DNA of 64,000 nt from Gnetum montanum (taxonomy: Eukaryota > Streptophyta > Gnetopsida > Gnetales > Gnetaceae): contig MNCI01006839.1 of the NCBI GenBank assembly GCA_015680685.1, positions 175,880 through 239,879 of the forward strand. Reading direction: 5' to 3'. Under the pieces are notes generated by a model that worked only from the letters and a program-made list of their open reading frames with translations, had not been told where the DNA came from and searched no databases. A program made the position numbers and the translations under genes. Shown piece by piece: positions 35,565-48,679 of this stretch. Every line of letters starts with the position of its first letter. Within the stretch, counting starts at the first letter, position 1.

Positions 35565-36080
35565 CTCCTATTTTGTGGATGTTGCATGTAGGCACCTTTG
35601 GATTTCAGACACATCTACACATTGTTTGCATGTTGTGATGGATGTACTTTTTATGGACCATAGTTTTTGCACATCATTGCACCCTGTATCACTATACACA
35701 ATGCATGGAACTCTCTTCTTCTCTATCTTTTCAAACTTATTTTCCTTAGAGATCTCTACGGAAAGGTCTCTAACTCTCAACCGTGCAACAATGGTGCTTA
35801 ACCAAGCCCTTCCCATCATGATTGGAAAGTTCCCCTTGAAATTATCAACATAGATCACCAGGAAGTCAATAGGATAGGATCAATCATAAATGGTGGTCAC
35901 AATTTTCTCCACTAGTCCCAAAGGAACAATGATGGATTGGTCTACCAAGTCAAGATGAATGTTGCTCTTCTTCAGTGGAGGAAATTTCTAGGCTTTCTAC
36001 GTTTCATGAGAAATCATATTTATACTAGAACCTAAATCAAGAAGAGCCTTGCAAGGTTCATTCCTAGTGATTTGTAGGTA
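35565..36080 (-). pseudogene. G2 aspartic protease
   Basis: Active-site box reads 'KALLDLGSSINMISHET' (about 36060-36010), keeping the Asp (DLG in place of DSG). The C-terminal half reads 'IYVDNFKGNFPIMMGRAWLS' at 35858-35800. Confidence 0.75.
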
Positions 36081-36299
36081 GATAAGGGGACTCCCAGGAT
36101 CAGATTTTTTCTTCGAAAGATGGCTAGCCTTAATCCAATCAATTACTACATAGGTCAACATGATGGTATGCACTTTAGAAGGTGTTTTATTTGAAGAGGA
36201 TTCAAAAGGAGTAGATGAAAAGGATATGGAAGAAGTAGGACTATCAACTACATATTTTTATGAGGGCTTTGTAGGACTATTGGTTTGAAAGAATGATCT

Positions 36300-38681
36300 T
36301 TTCCAAGATTTAGTTTCTGAATCACTCGGCTGAGGAGCTGATTGTAAGTTAATAACCTTGGTGGCATTTCATTGCTATGATTGGGCTAGAATTTTACCTT
36401 GCATTGATGGAGTAGGTGGTAATTGAGTTGAGGGTGGAGGAACATGTGTTGAAGAATCAGGAGGATAATAAGGAAATAGGGATTCCCCTCTTAGAGATTG
36501 AGTTCTTTAATACTTAGAAGGGTAGCAGTGATACTAGCATGAAGCATGACTGGAAGAGTCACACAGAGAAATGGGCTGCTAAACATTGTACCCATATGGA
36601 TTTGGCTGTCGATAATGGTATTACTACCTTAGTGGTGGCATCCCCCACAATTATGGATGCTACTACTAATGGTACTGCTCATAAGGTTGTGGTGGAGCTC
36701 CACTTGGATAATAGTCTTATTGTTGATGGAATTGTCTTGGGTTGCCTTGAGGATAAGGTAATCTTCTAGGTTTTTGTCTTCTAGCCAATCTAGGATTTAG
36801 AGGGTACACCCCAAACTCCTACAAGTATGACACAATAGGGCAACATCCCTTAGGATGTTCGTATTAGCATATGTCACACACACCATCATCATTTGTTTTG
36901 AACTCCACAACCTCCTCTACTACAGAAACCTTGCCCTTACCCCTTTGGTGGATATATTCAGCTTCTTTCCTTCTTCTATGATCATGATCACTACTTTGTG
37001 TTTTGGATTCCTCTACTTTTTTTAGAGTGGTTTGGAACTTTTCATCAAAGAGTCCCACATTTTCTCTACCTTGGTTGAAATTTTGGAGATAGATTTTTTA
37101 ATTGACAAGGTCTTCCATTGCACCACCTCATCAAGTGATGCCTCCTTCTCATTGTCATAGAACTACATCTTCCTTTTTCTAATGAAAATATTCCAATTGT
37201 ATTCCTTTGTATTTTTCCTTTTTCTTAACTCTCCTTCTTCTTTGACAACCTACTCTATCAACCTTTGAATCTGATGGACTCTAATTTTTGAAATTCTCCT
37301 TTGGACATAGTCCCTAAGAGTTTTCCTTGTTTCTATTTAGAGCAAATCTACGATATGGTGAAGTTGCTTCCATTGAGAATACCCATGGCTAGGACATCGG
37401 TAAAAGAGAGAATAGTACCTACCCATGGCTATGTCTAATCGTTCATGTGTTCCTTGTTTTCAACCTTAGATCTGCTTTCTCAAGTTGGACACTTTGGAGT
37501 ATGTTTGATACTTCTCATTGAAGAGCTGAAGCATTGTACTCCATCTACAGATTGATTCCAGCTCCAAGGATCAGTACCAACTTTCAGCTTCTTTAATGAG
37601 AATCCTTTGGAACAACTTTAACTTTTTTCATTCATTCTCCACATTCTATAAGGCATAGGAATCATGAAAGGCTTGAAGACGGTTTTGCAAATTTGAGTTG
37701 TATTCCCCTTCAAACTTGGAGATATTATTCATATCCAATTGTTTGATTTTGCGATGTTCAACATGTTTCAAGTTGCAAACAAAGGCTCATCATGGTCATA
37801 GCCTCTATGATGGCCATGATGTCCATGATGTCCTCTACTATCCCTTTTTCATGATGGCAGGCCTTCCTTGATTGTCGATTCCCCTAATCTCAACTAGTCC
37901 GATGGTCCCTATGACCATCTCTATCCCATCAGTCATCTCCATCATGATCATGCCCCCTATGGCTTCAATTGAAACCAAAGGAGGAAGAAGATGATGACAA
38001 TGGAAAAGAGGAAGGAGGACTAGCATCACCATGGTGCCTGCCACCCCCTCTTCTATGGTCACAACCATGATCATCATCATGATGCCTATCCTTGTTCTTG
38101 TCATGACTCCCATCTTTGAATCCCCCATTATCATCGAACTCACTCTTGCCTAAACCAAGATTATTTATAGTGGACTATAAATTTTGGTTCAAGCCCCCTT
38201 CATTGAAACCAATGGGAGGAGAGTCAGTGAATTGGGAACCCCTAGAAAAGGAATCCTCGCTATCTTTTTGGCCTAGCAGGAACAAGAGATTATTGAACTA
38301 TTTCTCCTTTGAAGCTTCATGGAACCTCTTCTATGGTTGATCTCTTTTGCATTGTGCCTCAGTGAGATGGTAATCCATAAATTCATGGTCTTGCACAATG
38401 TATTTAGCATGGAGCCCCTAGATGCCCAACCACATAAGTGTTTGGTGTAGCATCATAGGAATTGATTGATCAAACAAAAACACAATTTTGCCCTCCATAA
38501 CCCTCCACCACATTTGTTCATCTTGATGCAAGATGAAGATGAAGTCTAGCACATAGTCATCAGGATGAGTATATACCTCTCTGCATTGTTGGAGCATTAG
38601 CTAATTTGATTGTTCATTTCTTTGCTAATTGTATGTATGCTTGAACTTCGACAGAGAATAATCCTTGTGAGAAGAAGACAT
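36300..38681 (-). pseudogene. G2 gag
   Basis: ATG at 38681 (MSSSHKDYSLSKFKHTYN). His/Asp-rich then Ser-rich tract at about 38110-37980 ('RHHDDDHGCDHRRGGGRHH'). Knuckle region at 37058-36840, with 'HRRRKEAEYIHQRGKGKVSV' and then 'DDGVCDIC'. It parallels G1 block by block and has many stops and frame shifts. Confidence 0.7.
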
Positions 38682-38815
38682 TTTAGATTGGAAGAAAATA
38701 ACAATGTGCTTTTAATATTATTATTATTACTAAGAATGATTGTGACTTTAAGGTTCATTTCAATGATGTTGAATAATTTTCACTAAGTCTTAGATAGTGC
38801 ACGTAGCTAACTAAA

Positions 38816-38835
38816 GTCCCCAGTAATGGTACCAA
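38816..38835 (-). other. G2 primer-binding site
   Basis: Minus strand TTGGTACCATTACTGGGGAC, next to the LTR end. It derives from the tRNA-Asp PBS by C to T and G to A changes only. Confidence 0.8.
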
Positions 38836-39710
38836 TGATGAGCAACAAGTATATCCTACACCCAACCATACAAATCACTAGTGTGCACTTAGCAATTTGA
38901 TCTAATTCCATAGACTTTAGGTTTTTAAGTACATTGGTTCTAGGAGGTGAATCTAACTATTGCAATTGTTTCTTCCTAGTTCCACTTATGAAGTGCAAGT
39001 GTATGATTAAGTGTAATTGAGGCATATGATTTTTATCATTTTGTCTTTTATGAATTACATCACATAAAAATAAGAATAAGGTAATTAAATGCTTATTTAG
39101 TCTAATAACTAGCTAATCTTTAACTACTTTTAACATAAGCATCTATTCCCACTTTTTGTACACATCCTGAACATGCTATAGTGCCACTGGGTTACCAAGC
39201 ATTAAGTGCTACTTGGATTACCAAGCATTAAACATATGCTTGAAGTGGGCATACTTATTTTTGCTATTTAATTGATATTAATTAATTACTTAGAAACATT
39301 AAATTAAATTTCATGAATATTAAATGCATAAGTAAATAATTAATCTATTCCAAGTGCTACAAGGTTTGATCATAAAAGCTCATCTTTACTGTCATTCACA
39401 CTAAGGTGCTCAAGTATATTAGTGCTCAAATAAAGATCCATACACTTCTTTGACTCCTACTATGCGCACTCAAAAAATATTCTAACTTTTGAGAGGAAAA
39501 ACTGCAAGAGCTTTGCTACAACTACTAAAAGATTTCTATAAATGTAACATGTAGGTGCACATTTATAGGTGGAGACATGGTGCCACGTCAACAAGTACAC
39601 ATCAACATGTCAAACCCTACATCAATGGGATCACATCGATGAGATCCATTTTTTTGATGAGGTCACATTGATGGCATCCCATTGATGTGGCCCAATAATG
39701 CTACTCATTA
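38836..39710 (-). repeat. G2 5' LTR (875 bp)
   Basis: Ends at TGATGAG beside the PBS and at ACTCATTA on the outside. U3 repeats (39580-39700 on the plus strand: 'CATCAATGGGATCACATCGATG' type) and a TATA box (ATTTATAG, 39561-39568) are clear. About 85-88% identical to the G1 LTR by eye. Confidence 0.85.
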
Positions 39711-40740
39711 GTATTCCATAATGTCTCTTATCCCAAATCCTCGATTAAGGAAGGACTAGAGCCTTAAATTTGTTATGAGATAACATATTGAGCTAACAAT
39801 AAGCCTAGTACCACCCAAGAGCATGTAACGACTTTTCAACTGAAATGGCAACAAACACTATCCATCATCCAACCTTAGCTCTATTTATAGTAAATTATAA
39901 AATTTTTAAAATGTTTTAAAGATAAAAATTCTTACAACTCTTGCAACAGAACAAGTTGAACCTCTATCAATTTAACTCATTGAAGCCTAAATGCTATAAA
40001 AGATATGTTGCCATAGACATTACCAAAGACTTGATAATAACAATGATGACTACAATGTATAAGTATTAATAAAAATATAATGTATGGCTCATAGTACCTA
40101 TCACCCAATACTTGTAGAAGATAAAGCACATAACAACAAAGTTAGTAACCTATCACAATAAGAAACATGAAGATCAAACAATCTCATAAGTACCCATTCG
40201 AAACAAGTCCATAATCAAATTAAAATCAGCTTGTTGAGAAGAAGCATTGGTTAAGGTAATAATCCCACTATCAAGGAAGGGTTGTTGTCCAAAATAATGT
40301 TTGAACTATTGACCATTCACATGTAAAGAATCAAAACTACCAGGCCTAGAAATGTCAATAACACCATTACCTAAGACCTTAATAACCCTCAAAAGTTCCT
40401 TTCATTTCGATACTAATTTCCCAGTAAAATTTTTAAGCCTCATATTAAATAATAAATCTAAATCACCTTCCAAGAATAAATTCCTTGTAATCTTCTTATC
40501 ATGCCACATTTTCATCTGTTTCTTATAAAAATGTTGTTGCAAGACCTAGAAATTTGATGCTAAAAAATTAAAAATCCCAATCTAAAATAGTATAACCCCA
40601 AATCCTACGGACCTTAAAAAAGAATTTGAAGCATCCTAAATGATCCAGTAGATCACTTGGGAACTTAAAAATATAACAAGCATATTTAACAAAAATAGAA
40701 TAATAAAAATTGCAACATGTAGGACTTCAAAATAGATCAT
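39711..40740 (-). pseudogene. Second copy of the older gypsy fragment (G0) flanking G2
   Basis: Matches 26030-27062 along its whole length, including the decayed integrase C-terminal module (about 40290-40500: the counterpart of 'VNGQQLKHYF' is recognisable). Homology stops at GATCAT, 40735-40740, and unrelated DNA begins. Confidence 0.75.
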
Positions 40741-42307
40741 GAGAACATAGTAAATAAGCATTAAATGAGGGTGAAATAAGAGTTGCAAAGTTTTTATTAA
40801 TTATGATAAAAAAAGTGTTGATATAGTGGTTAGACAATACAAAGTATTTTTGGAATATAGTTCATATGATAGCTTATGTGTTGTGCTTAATCTACATTGG
40901 TCTTCCAATCCATTTGTGGGATAAATGTTGCTATTCTTAAGCTGCAAAAAAAAAAAAAATCTACACTAAAAGTGATGTTGAAAGACTATGAAATTTGCAA
41001 CTTTGCTTCACTATTTCTAATTCAGGAAGTTTGATCTGCCAAAAGTCCTAAAATTTGCTACAAGTTTGACATAAATAGGCTGCTATCTACATCAGTTATA
41101 GTTTCATTTACTTGTATGAGCATTGTAATGTAAATATGCAACTTATAAGCCAATGTACTTGGCTTTTAGGCTGAAAATGCAAGCCTATTTAACGTTTTCA
41201 CTACTTAAATTCTAGTATAGGAGGCGCTAGCGTAAGAGATTTTTGTAATGTATTTACATTTTAGGCCTCTTATGAGATAGCTTAGATGGGATTTAGAGCT
41301 TAGGAGCTAGCTTAAATGACATTTACAGCTTATAAGCTATCTTAAATGACATTTGTAGCTTATATGCTGTAAATTTCATTTTAAACATTAAATATTGTTG
41401 GAAATTTAGCTAAAATAAGACTATAGGATGAGATTTTTGATGGAAATTATATAATTGTTTCTGCCTTTTAATTCCCATCAATTACATTGCAAATTTGGCT
41501 ATTAAGGCTTATCATGCAAAATTTGCAAATTTTCTTTAAGGTGTTTCATTGGCTCTTTTTTGTCGATGTTTCAAGGATTGGCCTAAAAGACATCAACAAA
41601 AAATACAAAACACCACCATGGATGCATCACTAATGCTTCCCCTTCACACTTGATTTTGTAGTTGTTGAACCATGCCAAGGAGTGCTCACAATGGTGAGAT
41701 AAGGTCATGATAGGATGTTAAGAGCTTAGAATGAGATAAATGGTATATATGTTGTTGAGGGGTTAACCACGAATTCCAAATTTTATTATCATGACTATTC
41801 AATTGGTAGTGATATGCTTGCTGAACGAAGATGTCTTCATGCTATGGAATGCTAGTTTCTTGATAATGAGAGGAGTAACTAACACTTTGTAACAAGGCTT
41901 CTTTGGTCATTTAACTCTCTCTCTCTCTCTTCTTTTCTTTTTCTCCCATTTTTTTTTGGGAACTAAAACCTTCATTGGATTTTGTTGTCAAGACTAAACT
42001 TGCTTTCTCATTGAATGAGATGCGTTACATTCAGTAAACTTGATTTTTGACTCTTCGTCAAATGAGATGTGTTACATTCAATGGATTGGACTTTTGCTTT
42101 CTCACTAAATGAGATATGCTACATTTAGTGAACTTGAGCATGAAGCATGTTGGAGAAGATGTCACAAGGCCAAAGTGTAGTCCCACCTATTGCATTGCCA
42201 CATGGTAGTTGATCTGCATTTTGGACTAACTTTAGCACTATAAATACCCCTAGATTCCCAACGTTTTAGGGGTTGGCAGTTGGCACTTTCATTTGGCATT
42301 TGGCATC
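40741..42307. repeat. Spacer with two small repeat arrays
   Basis: 41260-41390 contains repeats of 'AGCTTAAATGACATTTACAGCTTATAAGCT' type. 42002-42137 is an imperfect three-copy array of about 45 bp ('TGCTTTCTCATTGAATGAGATGCGTTACATTCAGT'); its unit contains complementary 'CATTGAATG'/'CATTCAATG' pieces. A CT run sits at 41918-41931. No coding signal. Confidence 0.6.
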
Positions 42308-42312
42308 TTGGG

Positions 42313-43200
42313 TGATGAGCGATAAGGTACCCCTATGCCAAACCATATGAATCACAAGCATTCATTTACAATCTGGTCGAATTTCATAGACTCTAGTTAC
42401 TAAGTGCACTAGAGCTAAACAGTGTGTGCTTGTTGTTCATTTGTTGTCTTCCCAATACCACTTGTGGAATGCAATTGTATGGTTAAGTGTGATTGAGGCA
42501 TATAATTTTTTATTATTTTGTGTTTTTATGGAATTACTCACCTAGAACAAGAATAAAAGTAAGAGTGATTTAAAAGTAAAAGTGATTAATTACTAAGTAA
42601 ACTATAATCTAATCTATCCTAACACAAGTAACCATTCTCACTTTCCAAACACATGTTGAACTTCATGCAAACACTGGTGGGCTATCAAACGCTAATCGTT
42701 TTTAAGCTACCAAGTATCACACGTATGCTCGAAGGAGTCATGCTTGTGTAATTTAACGATTTGCTTAATTGATTAAAACTAATTGCTTCATAAATAACAT
42801 AATGTAAATTGCATGAAATAACAATATGTAGATGCATAAGAAAGAAAATCTTAAGTACTGCAAGGAATGGATCAAAGAGCTCGTCTTTATTGCCAACACA
42901 ATGATGTGCTCAGGTACATCAATGCTTGAATAAAGATCCGTTTACAATTAGACCTCCTACTGTGGGCACTTGGAAAATATTCTAACTTTCAAATGGACAA
43001 ATTGTAAGATTTTTGCTACTTAAGTGCTAAAAACATACTCCCAATTGTGCACCTGGGTGTTGTATTTATAGACCCTGGAGTAACCCTATGATATCGAATG
43101 TACGATATCGCATCTTGGGATGTGATATGGCGTACCTGATATCATGTATACAATATTGTGACCACCCCAATATCGAAGTGATGAAAAACATGATTTATCA
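42313..43200 (-). repeat. G3 3' LTR
   Basis: TGATGAG at the left and TTATCA at the right (sense strand TGATAA...CTCATCA). U3 holds GATATCG-type repeats (43090-43190) and a TATA box near 43063-43070. Confidence 0.9.
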
Positions 43201-43213
43201 TATCCCCACAACT
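43201..43213 (-). other. G3 polypurine tract
   Basis: Sense strand AGTTGTGGGGATA directly precedes the 3' LTR, matching G2 and G4. Confidence 0.6.
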
Positions 43214-45180
43214 GAATGAAAAATCTTCCTCAAGTACAGAAGAAGAGGAATAAGTCCTTTACAAAATATAATAGGGGGGTGTGGACTTATTTGACTAACA
43301 TGCAGAGTGACACAAAGAAAAAAGAAAAATACAACAATGCCCAAGCATATAATATGACAATGGTGTATAACATTGGATGTTCATGATAATAGGAAAGAAC
43401 ACCAATGGTTCCAAAGAACATCCAACCCCTCTTAGTAATAGAAAAATGAGGAAGAGATAGAAGAGATCCAACAGTCATGAACAATCTCCCACGAGTGATA
43501 TGGTTGCATCCTCCTTGGTGACAACAGTCCTACTTCTAGTCCACGCTTCCCACTGCAATCACAATAATACCAAGGATTAGGATATATAGTGTAGCAGATG
43601 ACAGTGGAATACCTTGTCTTGTTGATGTAACTAAGTTGTGATTGTGATAGATTGATTGCTTGATGTTGTTAGTGGAAAGACTGACGAATGGGTTAAATAA
43701 GAGAAGTGATCTAGATATTTTAGAAAAAGTTTAACACAAGGAATACTGGAAAGAGGGTATTCACAATAATAAAAAGGAGTTCATTATAAACAGTTGTAAA
43801 TATGTGTACAATTGGATGACATGGATGGGGTAAATAAAAAGAATTTGATTGTAACAATGTCTAAGGGTAACGAACTTAACTTAACCAAACCAAAAAATAT
43901 GCAAGTGGGTCCTCCCCAAAGTAGACACGAGCATTTTATGCCCTTGCATAACTTCAAACCAAGAATTCTGTGGGCACCATGGATGATTGAAGGTTACAAA
44001 AAGTTAAGTACAAAAAACCAAAAGTAATTGACTGAAAATCCTGACACATCAAACCGAAACATTAAATCAAAACATGAAACTGATAATGAGGTGAGGCATG
44101 GAAAGCATAGATGGATGATAGAGAAAGTGGAATGAAGTTTCTAATTATGGTCACATACAATCCCTTGTGGATTTTTTGATTAATTAACTTGATAGGATCC
44201 TTCCTTAGTCCAGATCAACACCAACCACTTTCAGTGACTTCACATCGACATTCTAAGGAAAGTCCATCCCCTAAGACCTAAGAATGCTCCCACAAAACAA
44301 CCACCATTCCAAATTGGAGTGAAGGCAAGAAGTGAGAAAGGGCCTTAGTTAGAGGAGACAAGATAAGTCTCATAACTAGTGCTTGTAGCCCTTTTATTTG
44401 GTCTAAGGGGTGTGCTTTGAATTTCCATGTTTTTTTTTGGAAGGAATGGAAATGACACCGTGTAAAGACCCATGCATTTTTCACATTTATTTTATCCAAG
44501 GGGTGTGCTTTGAATCCTCATCTCTTTTTTTTTATGAGGACCACACCATGCAAGGACTTATTTGACTTCCTATTATGAAATGATGCAAAATGGTGAGAAG
44601 CTTACAAGAACACTCTTGCATACAGAAAAACACAAAGAATACCACATCCCTTTGAAGCCATACCCTATCCAAACCTTTTATTCCTTCCCGATTCTGGAAA
44701 CTACACAAGTCATCAATTTATTAAAGTTGCATTAATGAAGAAGAGACTTCATGCTTCCAAAACAAGGAAAACCATAGAGTATGTGGATGGATGGATGGAT
44801 GATGTGGACTCACTACCTGTTAAGTGAAAAGAAACCAAGTTCTAGTCATCAATAATGATATTAAAAGTTAGAAACTAGACATCAACAATCGAATTACAAA
44901 TGAAGCATACCACCACCGAGTAGTGCATTACCATTGTACCTACCACCTTATTAGTAGAAAAAGTAAAGAAACACATCAAACACAAGCAAACATAACTATA
45001 AAAGAAAGTAAAAGAGTAGATAATAAATATTGAATATATTAACAATGATGTAAAGAAAAAATTAAGGAAAAACCAATAACCTTAAAAATACAAATATGTA
45101 AAACAAAAAATGTAAAACAAAGAAGATGAAAAAAAAAAGTTGTAAAACCAAAAATGTGTAAAACAAAAAGGTCAAAAACT
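43214..45180 (-). other. G3 3' non-coding region (ORF3 lost)
   Basis: About 2 kb between integrase and PPT. Near 43540-43620 the sense strand has 'GTGATTGCAG' followed by 'TGGGAAGC', aligned with the intron acceptor/ORF3 start of G2 and G4. Only about 350 bp then remain before the LTR, against about 3.1 kb in G2. The internal promoter segment is also absent. Confidence 0.55.
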
Positions 45181-45198
45181 GAGGAGCTGCCAAAGGTG

Positions 45199-46129
45199 TT
45201 AGTATGGGTGGCCATCTCCCCCATGACTAAGTTGGAAGGGAGAGATCCAAAAGATTGAGTGTGGTTGTTCATCTAACGAGGTCTTTGTTGAGTTGCTTGG
45301 CTTGAGCTCATGGAAAGGTTTTATTTGTTGAGTGTTGACTAATTGTTTCTTGTCTGGGCTATCAGGTTTGTAGATGATCATGGCCTCAAATGGAAAAGCC
45401 TCATCAATGATATAAGGTCCTTCCCACAATGTTTGGAATTTGGTTCGTTGGGATACATATGTAGGATTCCAATAAAGAACCTTGTCTCTTGGTTGAAACT
45501 TGGCTTTTCTTATTTTGAGATCATGGCATTTCTTTTTGAATGCCTTATGCATCTTGTTGGATGACAAGGCCATTAACCAATTTTTATCTAGCAAGTCGAG
45601 ACTCATTAATTGTTCTTTCTATGCTAGACTTAGATCTAGGTCAAGGTCACAGGTTGTAGAGAATGTATGGAGCTCAGATTAGATGGGTAATGTTGGTAGT
45701 TTTCCATACATAAGCTCATAGGGAGAATAACATATGGGAAGCTTTCATGTGGAGTGATAGGCCCAAAGGGCATCATTTACTTTAGTGCTCTAGTCCTTTT
45801 GGTATTTACAAATGGTACGCATTAAGATTTTTGTAATCTCCTGATTAGTAACTTCAGCTTGACCATTGGCTTGGGGGTGATATGGTGTTCTGAATTTATG
45901 TTCAACCCCCAAGCATTGCATTAGCTTCTAGAAAGTGGCACCTATAAAATGATTTCTATTATCAAAAATTAATTCATGAGGTACACCAAACTTGTTTATG
46001 ATGTTTTGTTATACAAATCGAGCAATAGTGGTGGATGTACAATCGGTGATGGTTGCTACTTTTGCCCACTTGATACAATAGTTAACTACAACTATTATAT
46101 ATGCATTTTCATTTGATAAAGGTGCGATG
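45199..46129 (-). pseudogene. G3 integrase, N-terminal part missing at an N
   Basis: The C-terminal region is best preserved: 'NKMHKAFKKKCHDLKIRKAK', 'FQPRDKVLYWNPTYVSQRTK', 'LWEGPYIIDEAFPFEAMIIY' (GPY module), ending 'MDEQPHSIFWISP'. At 46130 a single N replaces about 240 bp that in G2 hold the HHCC zinc module. Confidence 0.75.
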
Positions 46130-46130
46130 N
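46130..46130. other. Single N marking a join in the assembly (integrase of G3)
   Basis: The base is N, and the G2-equivalent segment 33380-33620 is missing at this point. Probable gap or misjoin. Confidence 0.6.
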
Positions 46131-46429
46131 GAGAACACGTAGTTGATCCGTATCAAGGACACACCAACGTATTAGGCCATCATGACAAACCTTATAAAAT
46201 TTTTCAATAATCTTCATGAAATTTTTGGCCTAATGAAAAAATTATTATTTCTTTATAGTGTCCAGCCCTTGTGGCAATTCTTTCTTGAGCAGATAAGTAA
46301 GGATGGTGTCATACCATTTTGATTCATCAGGCATTTGTGCATTAATAGCATCTATAAGGAGAGATTTGTCAGGGAATTGATCAGATAAAGGGCTCTCTTT
46401 CTCCTTATCATCCCATCTTAGTCACAATA

Positions 46430-48010
46430 AGTGATCCGTGACCACATTCTTTACACCTTTACAATCTACCATTATGAGATCAAATTTCTACAAAATCACA
46501 AGCCACTGTATGACATGGGGGCTCACCATTGGCTTGTTCATTAGAAATCTAATGGCACCATGATCTGTGTGCACAAACACTTTGTAGCCAAGTACATCGT
46601 GCCTGAACTTCTCTAAAGCGAACACCACTACCATCAACTCCTTTTTTGTGATGGTGTAGTTCAGTTGTGCACCTACGATGCTCCAGCTTACATAGTGAAT
46701 GTAATATGGACGTTTTCGATCATCCATCTACTTAAACACTACCCCTAAAGTATAATTTGATGCATCGGTCATCACATGAAATGGTTTGGACCAATCTAGT
46801 GCTTAAAGAATGGGAGTTTCAATAAGCTTTTGCTTCAACTATTTAAATGTTTATTCACATGCAGGGATTTAGATGAATGATGCATTCTTCTTTGTCAATT
46901 CTACCAACAGTTTAGCAATTTTGAAAAAATTCTTGATGAATCGCTGGTAGTAGCTAGTATGACCAAGGAATGATCGAACTTCTTTAACTATTTTGGGTTG
47001 ACGGGCTATTCCTTGGATGATCCTAATTTTTTTAGGGTCCACCTCAAATCCTACTTTTGAGATGCGATGCCTCAAGAATATGCCTTCCTGGACCATAAGA
47101 TGACTCTTTTGCCAATTGAGCCGGAGGTTCATTTCAAAAAATCTCTTCAACACCTACTCAAGACAGTCTAGGGCTTTCTCAAACATAGCTTTGTAGGTAG
47201 AAAAATCATCCATAAAAACTTCTACCTCACTACCAATCTATTGTTGGAAAATGCTGAGAACTAATCATTGAAATTTGGCTGGGGCATTACATAGACCAAA
47301 TGGCATTTATCATTCAGGAAAAGTCCCCTAAGGACTTGTGAAAATTTCCTTTGTCTAACCATCTAGAAAGTTGTAATAGCTATGCTCCAAAATGGTGTCC
47401 AACACTTAGTTGATGAAAGGTAACAAAAAATGATCCTTGAAAGTTGCCATGTTGAGCAACTAGAAATTAATGCACATCCACCATTTGCCTCCTTTATTTG
47501 GTATGATCATAAGTGGATTGACCCACTCACTATCTACGACAGGGTAGATGAATCCTACTTTGAGGAGCTATTCAATCTCCTCTTTGACAATCTATTTTAA
47601 CTTGGAATTCAAACGTCGTTGTAGTTATCGTCTCAGCTTGATGGCGGGGTCAGTGTATATTTGGTGCTGGCATATTCTTGGATCTATCCCAATGAGTTTG
47701 GAATATGACTAGGTGAAGGCCATTGACCATTTTTCCATAAATTTTATTAGTTTTCTCTTCTGTTCTACAGCAAGCTTGGCATTAATAATAACCAACCTTC
47801 CATTTTTCAAAAATACGTACTCTATTCTAGCTAGTAGCATCTTCAATTCAAGGGGCTCTTATTTAAAGTTGTCAGGAATTTTTAGCCCATCCCAATTGAC
47901 ATTATCATTTGCTCTTTTGGAGAGCTAGTGATGAACTTGCTCAAGTTCATCCATACTTGCAACGTACTCATACATTAGGCCCTCAATTGGTTCCATGCAT
48001 AATGTACTGC
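46430..48010 (-). pseudogene. G3 reverse transcriptase-RNase H
   Basis: RT connection region: 'LKRFFEMNLRLNWQKSHLMV', 'QEGIFLRHRISKVGFEVDPK', 'SFLGHTSYYQRFIKNFFKIA' (47153-46869). RNase H: 'LNYTITKKELMVVVFALEKF', 'VFVHTDHGAIRFLMNKPMVS' (46727-46488). The RT catalytic box is recognisable but split by stops. Confidence 0.85.
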
Positions 48011-48119
48011 TGCTAGCATCAACTGTTAGCCACTGGGTGCCTTCTTGTTTTGTGGCTGCTACATATAGACATCTTTAAATCTTAGCTTCTGGTGTGCGTT
48101 GCTTGCATGTAGAGATAGA

Positions 48120-48570
48120 TGTTTACCTTACTGACCATAACTTCTGCACACAATGGCACCCTGAATCACTGTATGCAATACATGGAACTCTCTTCTTCTC
48201 AATCTTTCCAAATTCATTTTCTTTTGATATCTCCAAGGAAAGATCTCTAATGCCCATTTTGGCATTAACAGTACTTAGCCACGCCCTTCGCATAATGATT
48301 GGAAAATTTCCCTTGCAATTCTCCACTTTGATTACTAGGAAATCAGCGGGATATGACCACCCACAAACAGTGGTGACGATGTCTTCAACCAATCCCAATG
48401 AAACAATGATGGACTGGTCTACCAGTTCTAGCCAGATGTTGCTCTTCTTTAAGGGAGGAAGGTTTCACATTGTATACATCTCATGCGAGATCAAATTACC
48501 ACTGGAACCAGAGTCAAGAAGGGCATTACAAGATTCATTCCTAGCAATTTGCAAGTAAAATAGGGGACTT
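48120..48570 (-). pseudogene. G3 aspartic protease with intact DSG
   Basis: Reads 'ARNESCNALLDSGSSGNLIS' at about 48545-48490. This is the only copy here that keeps the Asp-Ser-Gly active-site triplet. It continues to 'GLVEDIVTTVCGWSYPADFL' and 'GNFPIIMRRAWLSTVNAKMG' (48398-48240). Confidence 0.8.
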
Positions 48571-48679
48571 CTGGGATTAGCTAATTTTCTGGGTAGGTTA
48601 CCAACTCGAATCCAATCATATATAGAATGTGTTAGCATTATAGTATGGATTCAAGAGTGATTTTGGTTTGAAGGGGACT

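Larger units (their letters stand above)
27058..39710 (-). mobile_element. Gypsy copy G2 (near-complete, with ORF3)
   Basis: Minus-strand element: 5' LTR 38836-39710, PBS 38816-38835, gag, protease, RT, RNase H, integrase, spacer with internal promoter, leader intron, ORF3, PPT, and a 3' LTR cut short (27058-27377). This is the fullest copy in the window for gene order. All frames carry stops. Its right flank (39711-40740) matches the right flank of G1. Confidence 0.85.

Noticed and set aside
41890-41940. CT-rich microsatellite
   Set aside because: Ordinary short simple repeat; nothing beyond length variation would be expected of it.
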